A stretch of DNA of 64,000 nt from Glycomyces tritici (GCF_030403505.1 NZ_JAUEMJ010000009.1:62001-126000); one strand, 5' to 3'; positions 41,886 to 50,955 are shown, counted from the stretch's first letter. Numbers and translations are program-made. Notes: generated by a model not told the origin, from the sequence alone.

Positions 41886-44333
41886 TCAGCTTCGGGCCTT
41901 CACTATTGGAAGCTCCATCGTGGCATCGTCGGCCACCGCACCCCGGCGGCGCCACCGGAACCAGGCCAGCAGGCCGAAACCGAGGAGCAGGAGGACTATG
42001 CACGCACCGATCACGTAAGCCCACCCGGGCAACCCGGCCGCGTCGGTGCCGCCTTCCGCCGCTTCGGCGGCCGCCTGCGGCTCGTCGGTCCGCAGGACGA
42101 CCCGGTCGTCCTCGTAGGCGATCCGGTAGCTCGCGCCGCCGACCGAGAGTTCGGCATCCTGCGCGAGATTGGCGAACGTACCGGACACACCGCCCGCGGC
42201 GGTGACGACGGTGATCTCCTCGGGAAGCGCACCGCCCTCCTCGTAGGTGACCGCCAGCGTCCCGTCGAGAGCGGCCCCGCCCCCGACCGTGAGCCCCCCG
42301 TTCGAGCCCACGGTCAGGGTCGACGCGCCGCCGAGCGACAGATCGCCGCCGACGCCGCTCGCGGCGTTGACCGTGAGGCCCTGCTCGACGATCAGGTCCC
42401 CGGCGAGCTCCGCGCCGGACTGCGCGACGCTGCCGCCGTCCTGGCTCGCATCGCCGGCACCGGCCCCGTCGGGATCGGCGCTGCCTTGACCGGCACCGTC
42501 CTCGCCGGTGTCCTGCGCGATGCCGTCCTGAGCAGCGGTACCGAGCGCCAGGACGCCCTCGTTGACGCTCCAGGCACCCGCGGCGCTGCTCGCTCCCGAG
42601 TACGTCCATGTGTCCGCACCCGACTTGACAAGGCCGCCTTCGCCTTCCACCCCGCCCGCGTACGCGGTGTCGCTCGCGCTGGCGACCGTGAGCGCGTCGG
42701 CGCCGAGCACCACGCTCGCACCGGCGACCCCGCTGAGGTCGTTCACCGCCTGGCCCTCGACCTGCGAGAGGTCGAGCACCGCAGACGTCCCTGAGAGCGC
42801 GACGTGCTCAGAGGCGGCCAGGTCCCCGCCGGTGAGGGCTAGCGTGCCGCCCGAGACCGTGGTCGGACCGGTGTACGCGATGCCGCCGGTGAGCGTCAGC
42901 GTCGCCGACCCCGCCTGCTCCAGACTGCCCGCGCCGCTGATGTCCTCAAGCGAGGTCTCATGCTCGACGTTGTCGACCACCAGTTCGCCCTCGTCGACGA
43001 TCGCCGTGTGCTCGCCGCCGATGAGCAGCCAGCCGTCACCGCCGTCCTCGCCCGCCCCGAGACGCAGCACCGCGCCGGCCTCGATCGTCGTCGCACCGTC
43101 GTAGTTCTGCTGGTCGGCGAACGTGACCTCGTTGCCGTCCGTCCCCGCAACGGTCACATCGCCCGCACCGACGGCGTCCATCGTGTCGTGAAAGATCCCG
43201 CCCGAGATCGGCGCGTCGAGCCGCACCGGGCCGTTGTAGTCCAGGATCAGGTGGCTGCGCATACGCCGGGCGTGCATGTTGATGTAGACGGTGTCGCGGT
43301 TGCCCGGCAGGAAGAACTCATCGTCCGTACCGTCCCCCCACTGCACCAGCGCGCCCTCGATGTTGATGCCGCGCTTGTTGTGGTTGTGGGCCACGACCTC
43401 GTAGTTCAGACTCGGGTCCGACAGCGACGGATCGGTGTCCGGTCCGGAGTCGGCCCACGAGTAGACACCGGATACCACCACTTTGCTTCCGAAGATCTGC
43501 GAGTGGAAGTTGATGTCGTTGCCCCACTCCCGCGAATAGAAGTCCACGTCGAGAACCGTGTCGTTGCCGTCCTGGGTGTCGATGATGAACGAGCCCTGGT
43601 TCAACACCGTGTCCACTTCGGGCATCGTGGAGAGGAACTCGCGCTGGCTGTAGTGGACGACGGTGCCGTTGTACAGCACCCCGGAGAACGTGTGGTTTCC
43701 CGCCAGCGTGAGGCCGTCCCACGTATGGCGCGGCTGCACGATGAACCCGGATCCGCTGAGGTTGCCCGGGTGGTAGCGGCGGCCGTGCACCGCCACGATC
43801 AGCGTGCCGTCGACATGGTGGTTCAGCGCGTTCCACTCGAAGTTGGGCAGGTCGTACGGGTAGTGGCCGAGGGTGCCGGTCGTGCCCGTGCCGTCGCCGT
43901 ACTGGAGCGTCGCGCCCGACTCGACGGTCACGGCGGGCGGGTCGGGGTCCTCGATGGTGTTCCACCACCAGGGTTCGCCGCGCGCCTCGACGCGCTGGCG
44001 GCGGCGGTCCTCGGGGATGCTGAAGTCGGAGTCGGCGGTGAGGACGAGCTTGCCCGCGCCCTTGATCGTGAGGGTGCCGAGCCCGCTGATGCGGCCGCCG
44101 TAGACGATCTCCTCGCCGCTGCCGAGGCTGACGACCGCGTCGCCTTCGAGCACGACGTCCTCTCCCGCTCGAAGCCGACCGGTGATGTCGTCGGCCGCCT
44201 GTGCCGGGGCGGCGGTGAACGGAACGGTCAGGAACGCCAGCGCCGCGGCGAGCAGGAGGCGCGTCCAGGCGGTCCCGCGCGGCGCCGTCCCGAAGCCTGC
44301 GGGCGGCCTGGCATTGGCGCCGTGCGGCCCCAT
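41886..44333 (-). CDS. Large surface protein with autotransporter-like strand repeats and C-terminal membrane anchor
   Basis: The protein is 815 residues from the ATG at 44333 with AAGGA upstream; a GTG 18 nt earlier is also open. Residues 10-45 form a signal peptide ending AAPAQAADD. The body is a beta-solenoid with units such as GAGKLVLTADSDF, GATTIEAGAVLRLGAGEDGG and TVSGGTLALTGGDLAAS, matching passenger-associated strand repeats known mainly in Gram-negative autotransporters. The C-terminus is a helix (WAYVIGACIVLLLLGFGLLAW) and a basic tail, with no LPXTG. Asp- and Asn-rich loops (NDTVLDVDFYSRE) could bind calcium. The heptamer array lies past its stop. Confidence 0.75.
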   Translation of the reverse strand: MGPHGANARPPAGFGTAPRGTAWTRLLLAAALAFLTVPFTAAPAQAADDITGRLRAGEDVVLEGDAVVSLGSGEEIVYGGRISGLGTLTIKGAGKLVLTADSDFSIPEDRRRQRVEARGEPWWWNTIEDPDPPAVTVESGATLQYGDGTGTTGTLGHYPYDLPNFEWNALNHHVDGTLIVAVHGRRYHPGNLSGSGFIVQPRHTWDGLTLAGNHTFSGVLYNGTVVHYSQREFLSTMPEVDTVLNQGSFIIDTQDGNDTVLDVDFYSREWGNDINFHSQIFGSKVVVSGVYSWADSGPDTDPSLSDPSLNYEVVAHNHNKRGINIEGALVQWGDGTDDEFFLPGNRDTVYINMHARRMRSHLILDYNGPVRLDAPISGGIFHDTMDAVGAGDVTVAGTDGNEVTFADQQNYDGATTIEAGAVLRLGAGEDGGDGWLLIGGEHTAIVDEGELVVDNVEHETSLEDISGAGSLEQAGSATLTLTGGIAYTGPTTVSGGTLALTGGDLAASEHVALSGTSAVLDLSQVEGQAVNDLSGVAGASVVLGADALTVASASDTAYAGGVEGEGGLVKSGADTWTYSGASSAAGAWSVNEGVLALGTAAQDGIAQDTGEDGAGQGSADPDGAGAGDASQDGGSVAQSGAELAGDLIVEQGLTVNAASGVGGDLSLGGASTLTVGSNGGLTVGGGAALDGTLAVTYEEGGALPEEITVVTAAGGVSGTFANLAQDAELSVGGASYRIAYEDDRVVLRTDEPQAAAEAAEGGTDAAGLPGWAYVIGACIVLLLLGFGLLAWFRWRRRGAVADDATMELPIVKARS

Positions 44334-44494
44334 CGTGCGTGAATCCTTCACGTTGCAACAAGCTACCCGGTGATTTTCAATGGTTTTCGGTGGGTGTCGG
44401 CGGCCCGGCGGTGCGAGCGACCCCGTTCGCCAGTGCGGGCGCGGTGCGGCGCAGAGCGGCCCGCGCCGCCGCGAGCGGGGTTAGGCTGGGCCGT

Positions 44495-45175
44495 ATGCAT
44501 GTCGTCATCGCCGGAGGGCACGGCCAGATCGCGCTGCGCCTCACCGAGACCCTGGCCGCCGAAGGGCATTCCGTCACCGGGCTCATCCGCAATCCCGACC
44601 ACGCCGAGGACCTCACCGCGATCGGCGGGCGTCCCATCGTCCTCGACCTCGAGCAGGCCGACGCCGAGCACCTCGGCGGGCTCCTCGCCTCCGAGATGTA
44701 CGGGGACGTCGACGCCGTGGTGTTCGCGGCGGGCGCGGGGCCCGGCAGCGGGGCGGCCCGCAAGGACACGGTGGACCGGGCGGCGGCGGTGCTGCTGGCG
44801 GACGCGGCGGAGCGGGCGGGCGTGCGCCGGTTCCTGCAGATCTCCAGCATGGGCGCCGATTCGGAGCCCGATCCGAGCCGCGACGAGGTGTGGGCGGCGT
44901 ACATCGAGGCCAAGGCCGCCGCGGAGGCGGATCTGCGAGCCAGGGACCTGGACTGGATCATCCTGCGGCCCGGTTCGCTCACGAACGACGAGCCGACCGG
45001 CCTGGTGCACCTCGCCGAGCCGCCGGTGGGTCGCGGTGAGGTCACCCGCTCCGATGTGGCCGCCGTGGTGGCCGAGCTCTTGCGCCGTCCGGAGGTGTCG
45101 CGCCTGGTCCTGGAGGTGCGGGGCGGTGACACCGCGGTCACCGAAGCGGTGGACGCGCTCGCCGCGAAGGACTGA
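44495..45175 (+). CDS. NAD(P)-binding SDR-like protein (NmrA/YwnB type)
   Basis: The protein is 226 residues from the ATG at 44495. HVVIAGGHGQIALRLTETL gives the Rossmann motif GGHGQIA, and ISSMGADS followed by AAYIEAKAAAEADL matches atypical SDRs of the YwnB group. LDWIILRPGSLTNDEPTGLV follows as expected. Such proteins bind NAD(P) and often lack the full catalytic triad (here S...Y-x3-K with YIEAK is present). The next gene starts 72 nt after it in the same direction, so co-transcription is possible. Confidence 0.85.
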   Translation: MHVVIAGGHGQIALRLTETLAAEGHSVTGLIRNPDHAEDLTAIGGRPIVLDLEQADAEHLGGLLASEMYGDVDAVVFAAGAGPGSGAARKDTVDRAAAVLLADAAERAGVRRFLQISSMGADSEPDPSRDEVWAAYIEAKAAAEADLRARDLDWIILRPGSLTNDEPTGLVHLAEPPVGRGEVTRSDVAAVVAELLRRPEVSRLVLEVRGGDTAVTEAVDALAAKD

Positions 45176-45247
45176 TCACGCCGGTCTGCTTGCCTCCCAT
45201 GCGTATGCGGATTGCGGCGGCAAAAGGCGTTGCTCGATACTGTACGG

Positions 45248-46174
45248 ATGCGATTCGGTGTGGTTCCCTCCTCCGTGCGCCGCGACGTCCTCGCCTGGCA
45301 CGGCAGTGCCGGCCAGGTCTGGCTCGACGGCCTCCCCAAGACGGTCTGGCGTCTGCAGCGGCTGTGGTCGCTGCGGACGGACGGTCCGCCCTACGGCGGC
45401 GGCAGCCACTCCTATGTGATCCCGGTCCGGCGCGAGTCCGGTGAGCAGGCGGTGCTCAAGGTGATCTTCCGCGATGAGGAGAACGCCGCCGAACCGACTG
45501 CGCTGCAGCAGTACGGGGGCGATGGGGCGGTGCGGCTGCACGAGTACGACCGCGAGACGGGAGCGATGCTCCTGGAGCGGGCGGTCCCCGGGAACCGCCT
45601 CAAGTCGACGCGCTTCTTCGGGCACCGCACCCCGGAGGCGGCGTGGCGGCGGATCGGGATCGCCTGCGGCCTCTACCGGCGGCTGTGGCGGCCCGTGGCC
45701 GCCGTGGACGGATTCCCCGAGCTGCCGGCGGCCACCGAGATGCTCGACCAGTGGCGGGCCGAATACGGTGACCCGCAAGGCGACGCGCGGCGGGGCCCGG
45801 CCGCGGCCCGTCTCGACCTCGCGCTCGATCTGTGCGACCGGCTCGGGAACCCGCCCGAACTGGGCATCGGCAACCGCGACACCCACTTGGGCAACATCGT
45901 TTCGGCCGAACGCGAACCGTGGCTGGTCATCGACCCCAAGCCGTACCTCGCCGAGCGGGCCTTCGACGGCGGGTACCTGCTGTTCATGCTGCAGCACCAC
46001 GGTCCGCACGGCGGCGCCGAACTGCTCCGAACGGTCGCGGAGGGACTCGGGGTGGACGCCGAGCGACTGCGCGCCTGGGCGCTCCTGCGCGCCGTCGACA
46101 ATCTGGCCGAAGCCGAGGGCGAGCGCGACATCGCGGCCGCCGGGGCGACAGTCGACGCGCTCGAACGGGCGTAA
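45248..46174 (+). CDS. Aminoglycoside/streptomycin 6-kinase-like phosphotransferase
   Basis: The protein is 308 residues. Sequence order fits PF04655: VIPVRRESGEQAVLKVIF (ATP lysine), LLERAVPGNRL, then GIGNRDTHLGNIVSAER and WLVIDPKPYLAER. The catalytic loop normally reads HGDLHxxN; here the first His is Asn (NRDTHLGN) while the Asp and Asn remain. The WLVIDPK segment corresponds to the metal-binding Asp. It may phosphorylate a streptomycin-like or other hydroxyl compound, but the altered loop leaves the resistance role uncertain. The ATG at 45248 was chosen over an upstream start at 45212. Confidence 0.75.
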   Translation: MRFGVVPSSVRRDVLAWHGSAGQVWLDGLPKTVWRLQRLWSLRTDGPPYGGGSHSYVIPVRRESGEQAVLKVIFRDEENAAEPTALQQYGGDGAVRLHEYDRETGAMLLERAVPGNRLKSTRFFGHRTPEAAWRRIGIACGLYRRLWRPVAAVDGFPELPAATEMLDQWRAEYGDPQGDARRGPAAARLDLALDLCDRLGNPPELGIGNRDTHLGNIVSAEREPWLVIDPKPYLAERAFDGGYLLFMLQHHGPHGGAELLRTVAEGLGVDAERLRAWALLRAVDNLAEAEGERDIAAAGATVDALERA

Positions 46175-46290
46175 CCGCTTCGGGGGCTGTACGGGATCAG
46201 CGGCGACCGGGCCCGTTCGGGTGAAAAGAACCGGGTCGGATTTCCGACTCAGTGCCGAGTCGTCCAGTGGTCGAACGCTCCTTTCAGGAG

Positions 46291-46539
46291 TCATTCACGC
46301 GGCGCGCGGCGGTGCGCCAGGAGGCCCCGCAGACCGATCGCGCCGACGGCGATGCCGAGCCCGAGCGAGGTGACGGCGAGGCCGCAGTGGACCCAGAAAA
46401 AGGCGGTCGGATCGCCCGATGCGTCGAACGCCAGGCCGCTGACGTCCTCGAACAGATTTTTGAGAAAGGTTGTCCAAATCGCCAGGGACCACACGCCGAA
46501 GGCGAGCAGGAACACCGAGACGGGGCGGCTGAGCTTCAT
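46291..46539 (-). CDS. SCO4848-family small membrane protein
   Basis: The product is 82 residues, from the ATG at 46539. It starts MKLSRPVSVFLLAFGVWSLA and continues IWTTFLKNLFED, the beginning of the SCO4848 family of actinomycetes; a second helix AVTSLGLGIAVGAIGLRGLLA follows. Two-helix membrane protein of unknown function, often near D-alanyl-D-alanine carboxypeptidase genes, which are absent here. Confidence 0.7.
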   Translation of the reverse strand: MKLSRPVSVFLLAFGVWSLAIWTTFLKNLFEDVSGLAFDASGDPTAFFWVHCGLAVTSLGLGIAVGAIGLRGLLAHRRAPRE

Positions 46540-46736
46540 CGCACCAGTATCCGGCCGAACCTGCGGGCGGGCATTTCGGGAGCGGGGCGCCGGTCGCCGG
46601 TCACGTTCGGGAAGGCGTCGCACCGGTTGCCTCTTCCGATCCGCCTGATGCGCCTACTATCCTGGTCTTTGCAGACCCGGTGTCACTCTGTGCGGCACTT
46701 GCGTGCATACCGTGGTCTGCGATGATGGAGACCGGA

Positions 46737-47072
46737 ATGTCATCAATGCATGAAATGGCTGGCCCGGACATGAGCGAACACGACGAAGTCTCATTGCCAG
46801 ACGGTTACCCCGACCCCGAGGTCGTGGGCTGGGCGCGAACCGAGGAGCTCGAGTTCGCCGGCCTCCACATGAGAATGACGATCACTCCGGGCGACCGGAT
46901 CGTGCAATTGTGGGAACTGGTCGACGGACACCCTGTCCGCTGGCTCGGCAACGTCTTCCGCGTCGAGTCCGAACCGCCGGTCCTCAAACTCAACTACCGC
47001 TACGAGGCGCACTTCAGCCGCGCCCAGCGCGATGTCCTGGCCCGTACCGGCGCCAAGTTCTGGAAGAGCTGA
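46737..47072 (+). CDS. Uncharacterised 111-residue soluble protein
   Basis: I do not recognise it. The ATG at 46737 has GGAG 6 nt upstream; the N-terminus is Met-rich (MSSMHEMAGPDMSEHDE). The rest appears mainly beta, with GLHMRMTITPGDRIVQLWEL and WLGNVFRVESEPPVLKLNY, and may be a small barrel. A longer start at 46680 is possible. It is 82 nt from the MarR gene stop on the other strand. Confidence 0.5.
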   Translation: MSSMHEMAGPDMSEHDEVSLPDGYPDPEVVGWARTEELEFAGLHMRMTITPGDRIVQLWELVDGHPVRWLGNVFRVESEPPVLKLNYRYEAHFSRAQRDVLARTGAKFWKS

Positions 47073-47154
47073 CCTCCGAACCCCAACCCTTGCTCCGCGT
47101 CCAGCGGACCTTCGGGGTGCATTCCTTGTGGTACAGGGCTTGTCGAGCCGGCGC

Positions 47155-47604
47155 TCACTCAGTGCCGATGCGCTCCAGCACCTCGACGAGCGGCGTGAAC
47201 TCGGGGTTCTTCCGCGCCTCTTCGAGCGCCTCCGCCAGTGCCCGGTCGTGGGTCGGCGTCGCGTCGGTGAGGAGCTTGCGTCCGGCCTCGGTGACGTCGG
47301 TGTAGATCCCGCGCCGGTCGTCGGCGCAGATGGTGCGCTGCAGCAGGCCCCGGTCCTCCATGCGGGTCACCAGGCGCGTGGTCGCGCTCTGGCTCAGCAC
47401 GACCGCTTCGGCGACCTGCCGCATCTGCAGGTGCCGGTCCGGGGCTTGTCGGTCCAGGACGGTGAGCAGCGAGAACTCGCGTACGGAGAGCCCGTGTGCG
47501 GCTTCGAGCCGGCGTTCGATGTGGTCGGCGATGCCGTCGTGCAGTGCGGAGAGGGCGCACCAGTGCTGGGCCAGCGCGGTACTGGGGTTCGCTGCTGTAC
47601 TCAC
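47155..47604 (-). CDS. MarR family transcriptional regulator
   Basis: The product is 149 residues from a GTG at 47604 with AGGAG upstream. The winged helix is visible: SVREFSLLTVLDRQAPDRHLQMRQVAEAVVLSQSATTRLVTRMEDRGLLQR, then the wing TICADDRRGIYTDVTEAG. It is divergent from a three-gene redox operon starting at 47767, and a CTTGCA-N12-TGCAAG palindrome lies between them. By analogy with MarR regulators of OYE operons it probably responds to an electrophile, quinone or oxidant. One Cys in the wing (TICADD) and one in the N-terminal helix (HWCALSAL) could be the sensor. Confidence 0.85.
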   Translation of the reverse strand: MSTAANPSTALAQHWCALSALHDGIADHIERRLEAAHGLSVREFSLLTVLDRQAPDRHLQMRQVAEAVVLSQSATTRLVTRMEDRGLLQRTICADDRRGIYTDVTEAGRKLLTDATPTHDRALAEALEEARKNPEFTPLVEVLERIGTE

Positions 47605-47678
47605 GATGCTCCTCCGGCTCGGTCCGTTCGTGTCGATACTAGCGTACCGCGACATAAGTCCTTCGGAGATAATCGTCT

Positions 47679-47702
47679 CTTGCATTAGTCGGCGTCTGCA
47701 AG
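47679..47702. promoter_or_regulatory. MarR operator in the divergent promoter
   Basis: CTTGCA and TGCAAG are exact inverted arms separated by 12 nt. The site lies 75 nt from the MarR start and 65 nt from the dehydrogenase start, suitable for repression of both. Confidence 0.6.
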
Positions 47703-47766
47703 TATCGTGGGTCGCGGCAGTTCCGACACCGAGCGCGCCCGCGAGGGCCTGCGGACAGGAGAACCG

Positions 47767-48642
47767 ATGAGCGACAAGCCGACCGTGAGCGTGCTGGGCA
47801 CCGGCATCATGGGGGCCGCGATGGCCCGCAACCTCGCCCGCGCCGGGCACGAGGTCACGGTCTGGAACCGCAGCACGGACAAGGCCGCACCGCTCGCTGC
47901 GGACGGCATCCGCGTTGCCGGCACTCCCGCCGAGGCCGTCGCGGACGCCGACGCGATCGTGACCATGCTCCACGACGGCCCCGCCGCACTCGACGTCATG
48001 CGCCAGGCCGCCCCCGCCCTGCGCCCCGGCGTGCGGTGGATCCAGTCGACCACCGCCGGTGTCGACGGCATCGCCGAACTCGCCGCCTTCGCTGGTGAGC
48101 ACGACATCATTTTCTTCGACGCCCCCGTCCTGGGCACCCGTGAACCCGCCGAGGCCGGCAAGCTCACCGTGCTCGCCGCCGGACCGAACGACGACGCCGC
48201 CGCGAACGCCGTGTTCGAAGCCGTCGGCGCCAAGACCGTGTGGATCGGCGCGAACGGCGCGGACGGCTCCGCCTCCCGGCTCAAGCTCGTCGCCAACAGC
48301 TGGGTCCTCGTGCTCACCCACGGCATCGGCGAGGTCCTCGCCCTGGCGAAAGGCCTCGGTGTCGATCCGCAGCGGTTCTTCGAGCTCATCGAAGGCGGCC
48401 CGCTCGACACCGGGTACGCCCACGCCAAGGGCGGCCTGATCCTCGGCGGCGACACGGCGAACACCAGCTTCGGTCTCGACACGGCCGAGAAGGACGCGAG
48501 GCTCATCGTGGAGGCCGCCCGCGCGAACGGCGTCCGGCTCGACCTCGCCGAGGCCGGGGCCGAGCGCTTCCGCCGCGCCTCCGCGCAGGGGCACGGCGGC
48601 GAGGACATGGCCGCGTCCTACTTCGCGAGCTTCAACGAATAG
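47767..48642 (+). CDS. NAD(P)-dependent beta-hydroxyacid dehydrogenase family protein
   Basis: The protein is 291 residues. VSVLGTGIMGAAMARNLARAG is the Rossmann motif of the 3-hydroxyisobutyrate/6-phosphogluconate family, with the VWNRS tail marking NADP preference. The substrate motif is FDAPVLGTREPAEAGKLTVLAAG and the catalytic Lys is in SRLKLVANSWV. The ATG at 47767 has ACAGGAG upstream. It leads an operon with the DJ-1 (33 nt later) and OYE genes, suggesting aldehyde or glyoxylate clearance under stress. Confidence 0.88.
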   Translation: MSDKPTVSVLGTGIMGAAMARNLARAGHEVTVWNRSTDKAAPLAADGIRVAGTPAEAVADADAIVTMLHDGPAALDVMRQAAPALRPGVRWIQSTTAGVDGIAELAAFAGEHDIIFFDAPVLGTREPAEAGKLTVLAAGPNDDAAANAVFEAVGAKTVWIGANGADGSASRLKLVANSWVLVLTHGIGEVLALAKGLGVDPQRFFELIEGGPLDTGYAHAKGGLILGGDTANTSFGLDTAEKDARLIVEAARANGVRLDLAEAGAERFRRASAQGHGGEDMAASYFASFNE

Positions 48643-48675
48643 CAAGCACCGCAACGACAACGAGAGGAAGCGATC

Positions 48676-49368
48676 GTGGCGAAGATCCTGTTCATCATGA
48701 CCGGGGCCGACGAATGGACCCTGAACGACGGCACCGAGCACCCCACCGGCTACTGGGCCGAGGAGGCCGTGGTGCCGCTCGAGGCGTTCAAGCGCGCGGG
48801 GCACCAGGTCGCCGTGGCCACCCCCGGTGGCGTCGTGCCGCCGGTCGACGCGGCGAGCCTCACCGATGAGGCCAACGGCGGCGCCGAGACCGCGGCGCAC
48901 GTGCGCAGCGTGGTGGCCTCGGCCGAGGAGTTCGCCGAACCCGTCGACCTCGCGGGCGTGGACCTCGCCGACTACGACGCGGTGTACGTGCCCGGCGGCC
49001 ACGGCCCCATGGAGGACCTGGCCGGCGACGCCGATGCGGGGCGCCTGCTCGCCGAGGCCCTCCGCGCGGGCAAGCCGGTTGGCTTGGTCTGCCACGGCCT
49101 CGCGGCGCTCCTGGCCGCCGACGAGTCCGGCGTGAACGCCTTCGCGGGCTACCGCGCCACCGGGTTCACCAACGCCGAAGAACGCCTCGCGGGCCTCGCC
49201 GACAAGGCGCCGTGGCTGCTCCAGGACCGGCTCGAGGCCGCCGGGATCGACTTCGTGCCCGCCGACCCGTTCACCTCGCACGTCCAGGTCGACCGCAATC
49301 TCGTCACCGCCCAGAACCCGCAGTCGTCAACTGCCGCCGCCGAAGCGCTCAACGCCCTCATCGGCTAG
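48676..49368 (+). CDS. DJ-1/PfpI (Hsp31-like) glyoxalase III-type protein
   Basis: The protein is 230 residues from a GTG at 48676. YVPGGHGPMEDLAGDADAGRLL and GLVCHGLAALLAADESG include the nucleophilic Cys of the elbow (VCHG) and the upstream Glu. The GTEHPTGYWAEEAVVPLEAFKRAG stretch is typical of the Hsp31/glyoxalase III group. It would convert methylglyoxal without cofactor or act as a deglycase. It is the middle gene of the MarR-linked operon, 30 nt before the OYE gene. Confidence 0.85.
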   Translation: MAKILFIMTGADEWTLNDGTEHPTGYWAEEAVVPLEAFKRAGHQVAVATPGGVVPPVDAASLTDEANGGAETAAHVRSVVASAEEFAEPVDLAGVDLADYDAVYVPGGHGPMEDLAGDADAGRLLAEALRAGKPVGLVCHGLAALLAADESGVNAFAGYRATGFTNAEERLAGLADKAPWLLQDRLEAAGIDFVPADPFTSHVQVDRNLVTAQNPQSSTAAAEALNALIG

Positions 49369-49398
49369 CGCCCGGCCCGAAACCTTAAGGAAGTCAAC

Positions 49399-50493
49399 GT
49401 GACCAGCAACCTGTTCACCTCGATAGCGCTTCGCGGGACCACCGTGCCGAACCGGATCTGGATGGCGCCGATGTGCCAGTACAGCGCCGAGGCCACCGGG
49501 CCCGCGACCGGCGTGCCGAACGACTGGCACGTGCAGCACTACGGCGCCCGCGCCACCGGCGGCCCCGGCCTGATCCTGGTCGAGGCCACCGCCGTCGCCC
49601 CCGAAGGCCGCATCAGCCCCTACGACCTCGGCATCTGGAACGACGCCCAGGTCGAAGGGCACCGACGGCTCACCGCGTTCATGCGCGACCAGGGCGTCGT
49701 CCCCGGCATCCAGATCGCCCACGCCGGCCGCAAGGCCAGCACCGACAGCGAAGCCCACGGCGGCGGCTCGCTCGACCCGGACCGGGGCGGTTGGGAGCCG
49801 GTGGCGCCCAGCGCGATCGCGTTCAGCGGCGGCCACGCCGTACCGCACGAGCTGAGTGCCGATGAGGTCCGCGGGGTCGTCACCGCCTTCGCCGACGCGG
49901 CCCGGCGCTCGCTCGACGCGGGGTACGAGGTCATCGAGGTGCACGCCGCGCACGGCTACCTGCTCCACGAGTTCCTCTCCCCGGTCTCGAACCGGCGCGA
50001 GGACGCGTACGGCGGGGACTTCGAGAACCGCGCCCGCCTCCCGCTCGAGATCGCCGACGCGGTGCGGGCGACGGTGGGGGAGCAGGTGCCGGTGCTGTTC
50101 CGGCTCTCGGCGACCGACTGGATCGAACCCGAAGGCTGGACCGCCGACCAGACCGTGCGCCTCGCCGCGCTCCTGCGCGAGCACGGCGTCGACCTGATCG
50201 ACGTCTCGACCGGCGGCAACGTCCCGGACGCCCGCATCCCGTCCGGCCCCGGCTACCAAGTGCCCTTCGCCGAGCGGATCCGCCACGAGACCGGGATGCC
50301 CACTGGGGCCGTCGGCATCATCACGGAGGTGCAGCAGGCCGAGAAGATCCTTGCGGACGGCGGTGCCGACGTCGTCCTGCTCGGCCGCGAGCTCCTGCGC
50401 AACCCGTACTGGCCCCGCCAGGCCGCGCACGAACTCGGCGACCCGCACCCGCTCCCGCGCCAGTACCGCCGCGCCGAGCGCCGACCCGCCTGA
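49399..50493 (+). CDS. Old Yellow Enzyme family flavin oxidoreductase (YqjM-like)
   Basis: The product is 364 residues from a GTG at 49399. MAPMCQYS contains the Cys that tunes FMN in the thermophilic-like YqjM class. QIAHAGRKAS and VHAAHGYLLHEFLSP carry FMN- and substrate-binding residues, and VPVLFRLSATDW matches the barrel. It reduces alpha,beta-unsaturated carbonyls with NADPH. Placement after a DJ-1 and a dehydrogenase gene under MarR control fits electrophile detoxification. The last gene of the operon. Confidence 0.93.
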   Translation: MTSNLFTSIALRGTTVPNRIWMAPMCQYSAEATGPATGVPNDWHVQHYGARATGGPGLILVEATAVAPEGRISPYDLGIWNDAQVEGHRRLTAFMRDQGVVPGIQIAHAGRKASTDSEAHGGGSLDPDRGGWEPVAPSAIAFSGGHAVPHELSADEVRGVVTAFADAARRSLDAGYEVIEVHAAHGYLLHEFLSPVSNRREDAYGGDFENRARLPLEIADAVRATVGEQVPVLFRLSATDWIEPEGWTADQTVRLAALLREHGVDLIDVSTGGNVPDARIPSGPGYQVPFAERIRHETGMPTGAVGIITEVQQAEKILADGGADVVLLGRELLRNPYWPRQAAHELGDPHPLPRQYRRAERRPA

Positions 50494-50955
50494 AGCCCAC
50501 CGGGGTGGCGGCTCACGACGAGACCGCCACCCGTGTGCAGGCCCGCCAGCAGCCACCCAGAGGTAGCGGCTTGCGAAGACGCTGCCACCCGGTCGCTGCT
50601 GCGAGGCGCCGAGAGCGATCGGCCGCGCGCGAGCGGATTCGACGTCGCGCGCTCGGCGGCGGCACCGAGCGTCGATCTCTCCCGGCCTGGACTGCCACCC
50701 CGGCCTTGGCCGCAACGTGCTGCCCGCCGTCGCACCGGAAGCGGCTCGGCGTCCCTACTGCCAACACGCCGGCAGCTCCGACTCGAACTCCCTTGTGCGG
50801 CCTGACGACTCTCTGGGCCATCGCGCCGGCCCCGATTCGCCATTGCCCAACCAGTGGTATGTCACATGTCGCATGGCATATGCCACCGGAAAGCCGACGC
50901 GGCTCCCGCTGCGCGCCATAGAATGCCGCCAGCGCCGAAGGCGAGGAGCCGCACC
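50494..50955. other. Intergenic region (462 nt) without a supported gene
   Basis: Open frames exist on both strands but show the biased composition of antisense shadows and no recognisable motif. The only structure I can point to is the palindromic repeat at 50851-50887 and the GH15 ribosome site (AGGAG, about 10 nt before 50956). Confidence 0.5.
50851..50887. repeat. Dispersed palindromic repeat upstream of the GH15 gene
   Basis: The core GTGGTATGTCACATGTCG is followed by CATGGCATATGCCACC, giving an imperfect hairpin. It lies about 70 nt before the GH15 start, in the leader. Confidence 0.75.

Noticed and set aside
47621..49281. Minus-strand open frame continuous with the MarR gene
   Set aside because: Only the part up to the GTG at 47604 looks like a protein; the rest is antisense to the dehydrogenase and DJ-1 genes.
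50494..50955. Possible tRNA, small RNA or decayed gene in a 462-nt gap
   Set aside because: No tRNA-like cloverleaf arms, no conserved protein fragments and no strong promoter were seen.
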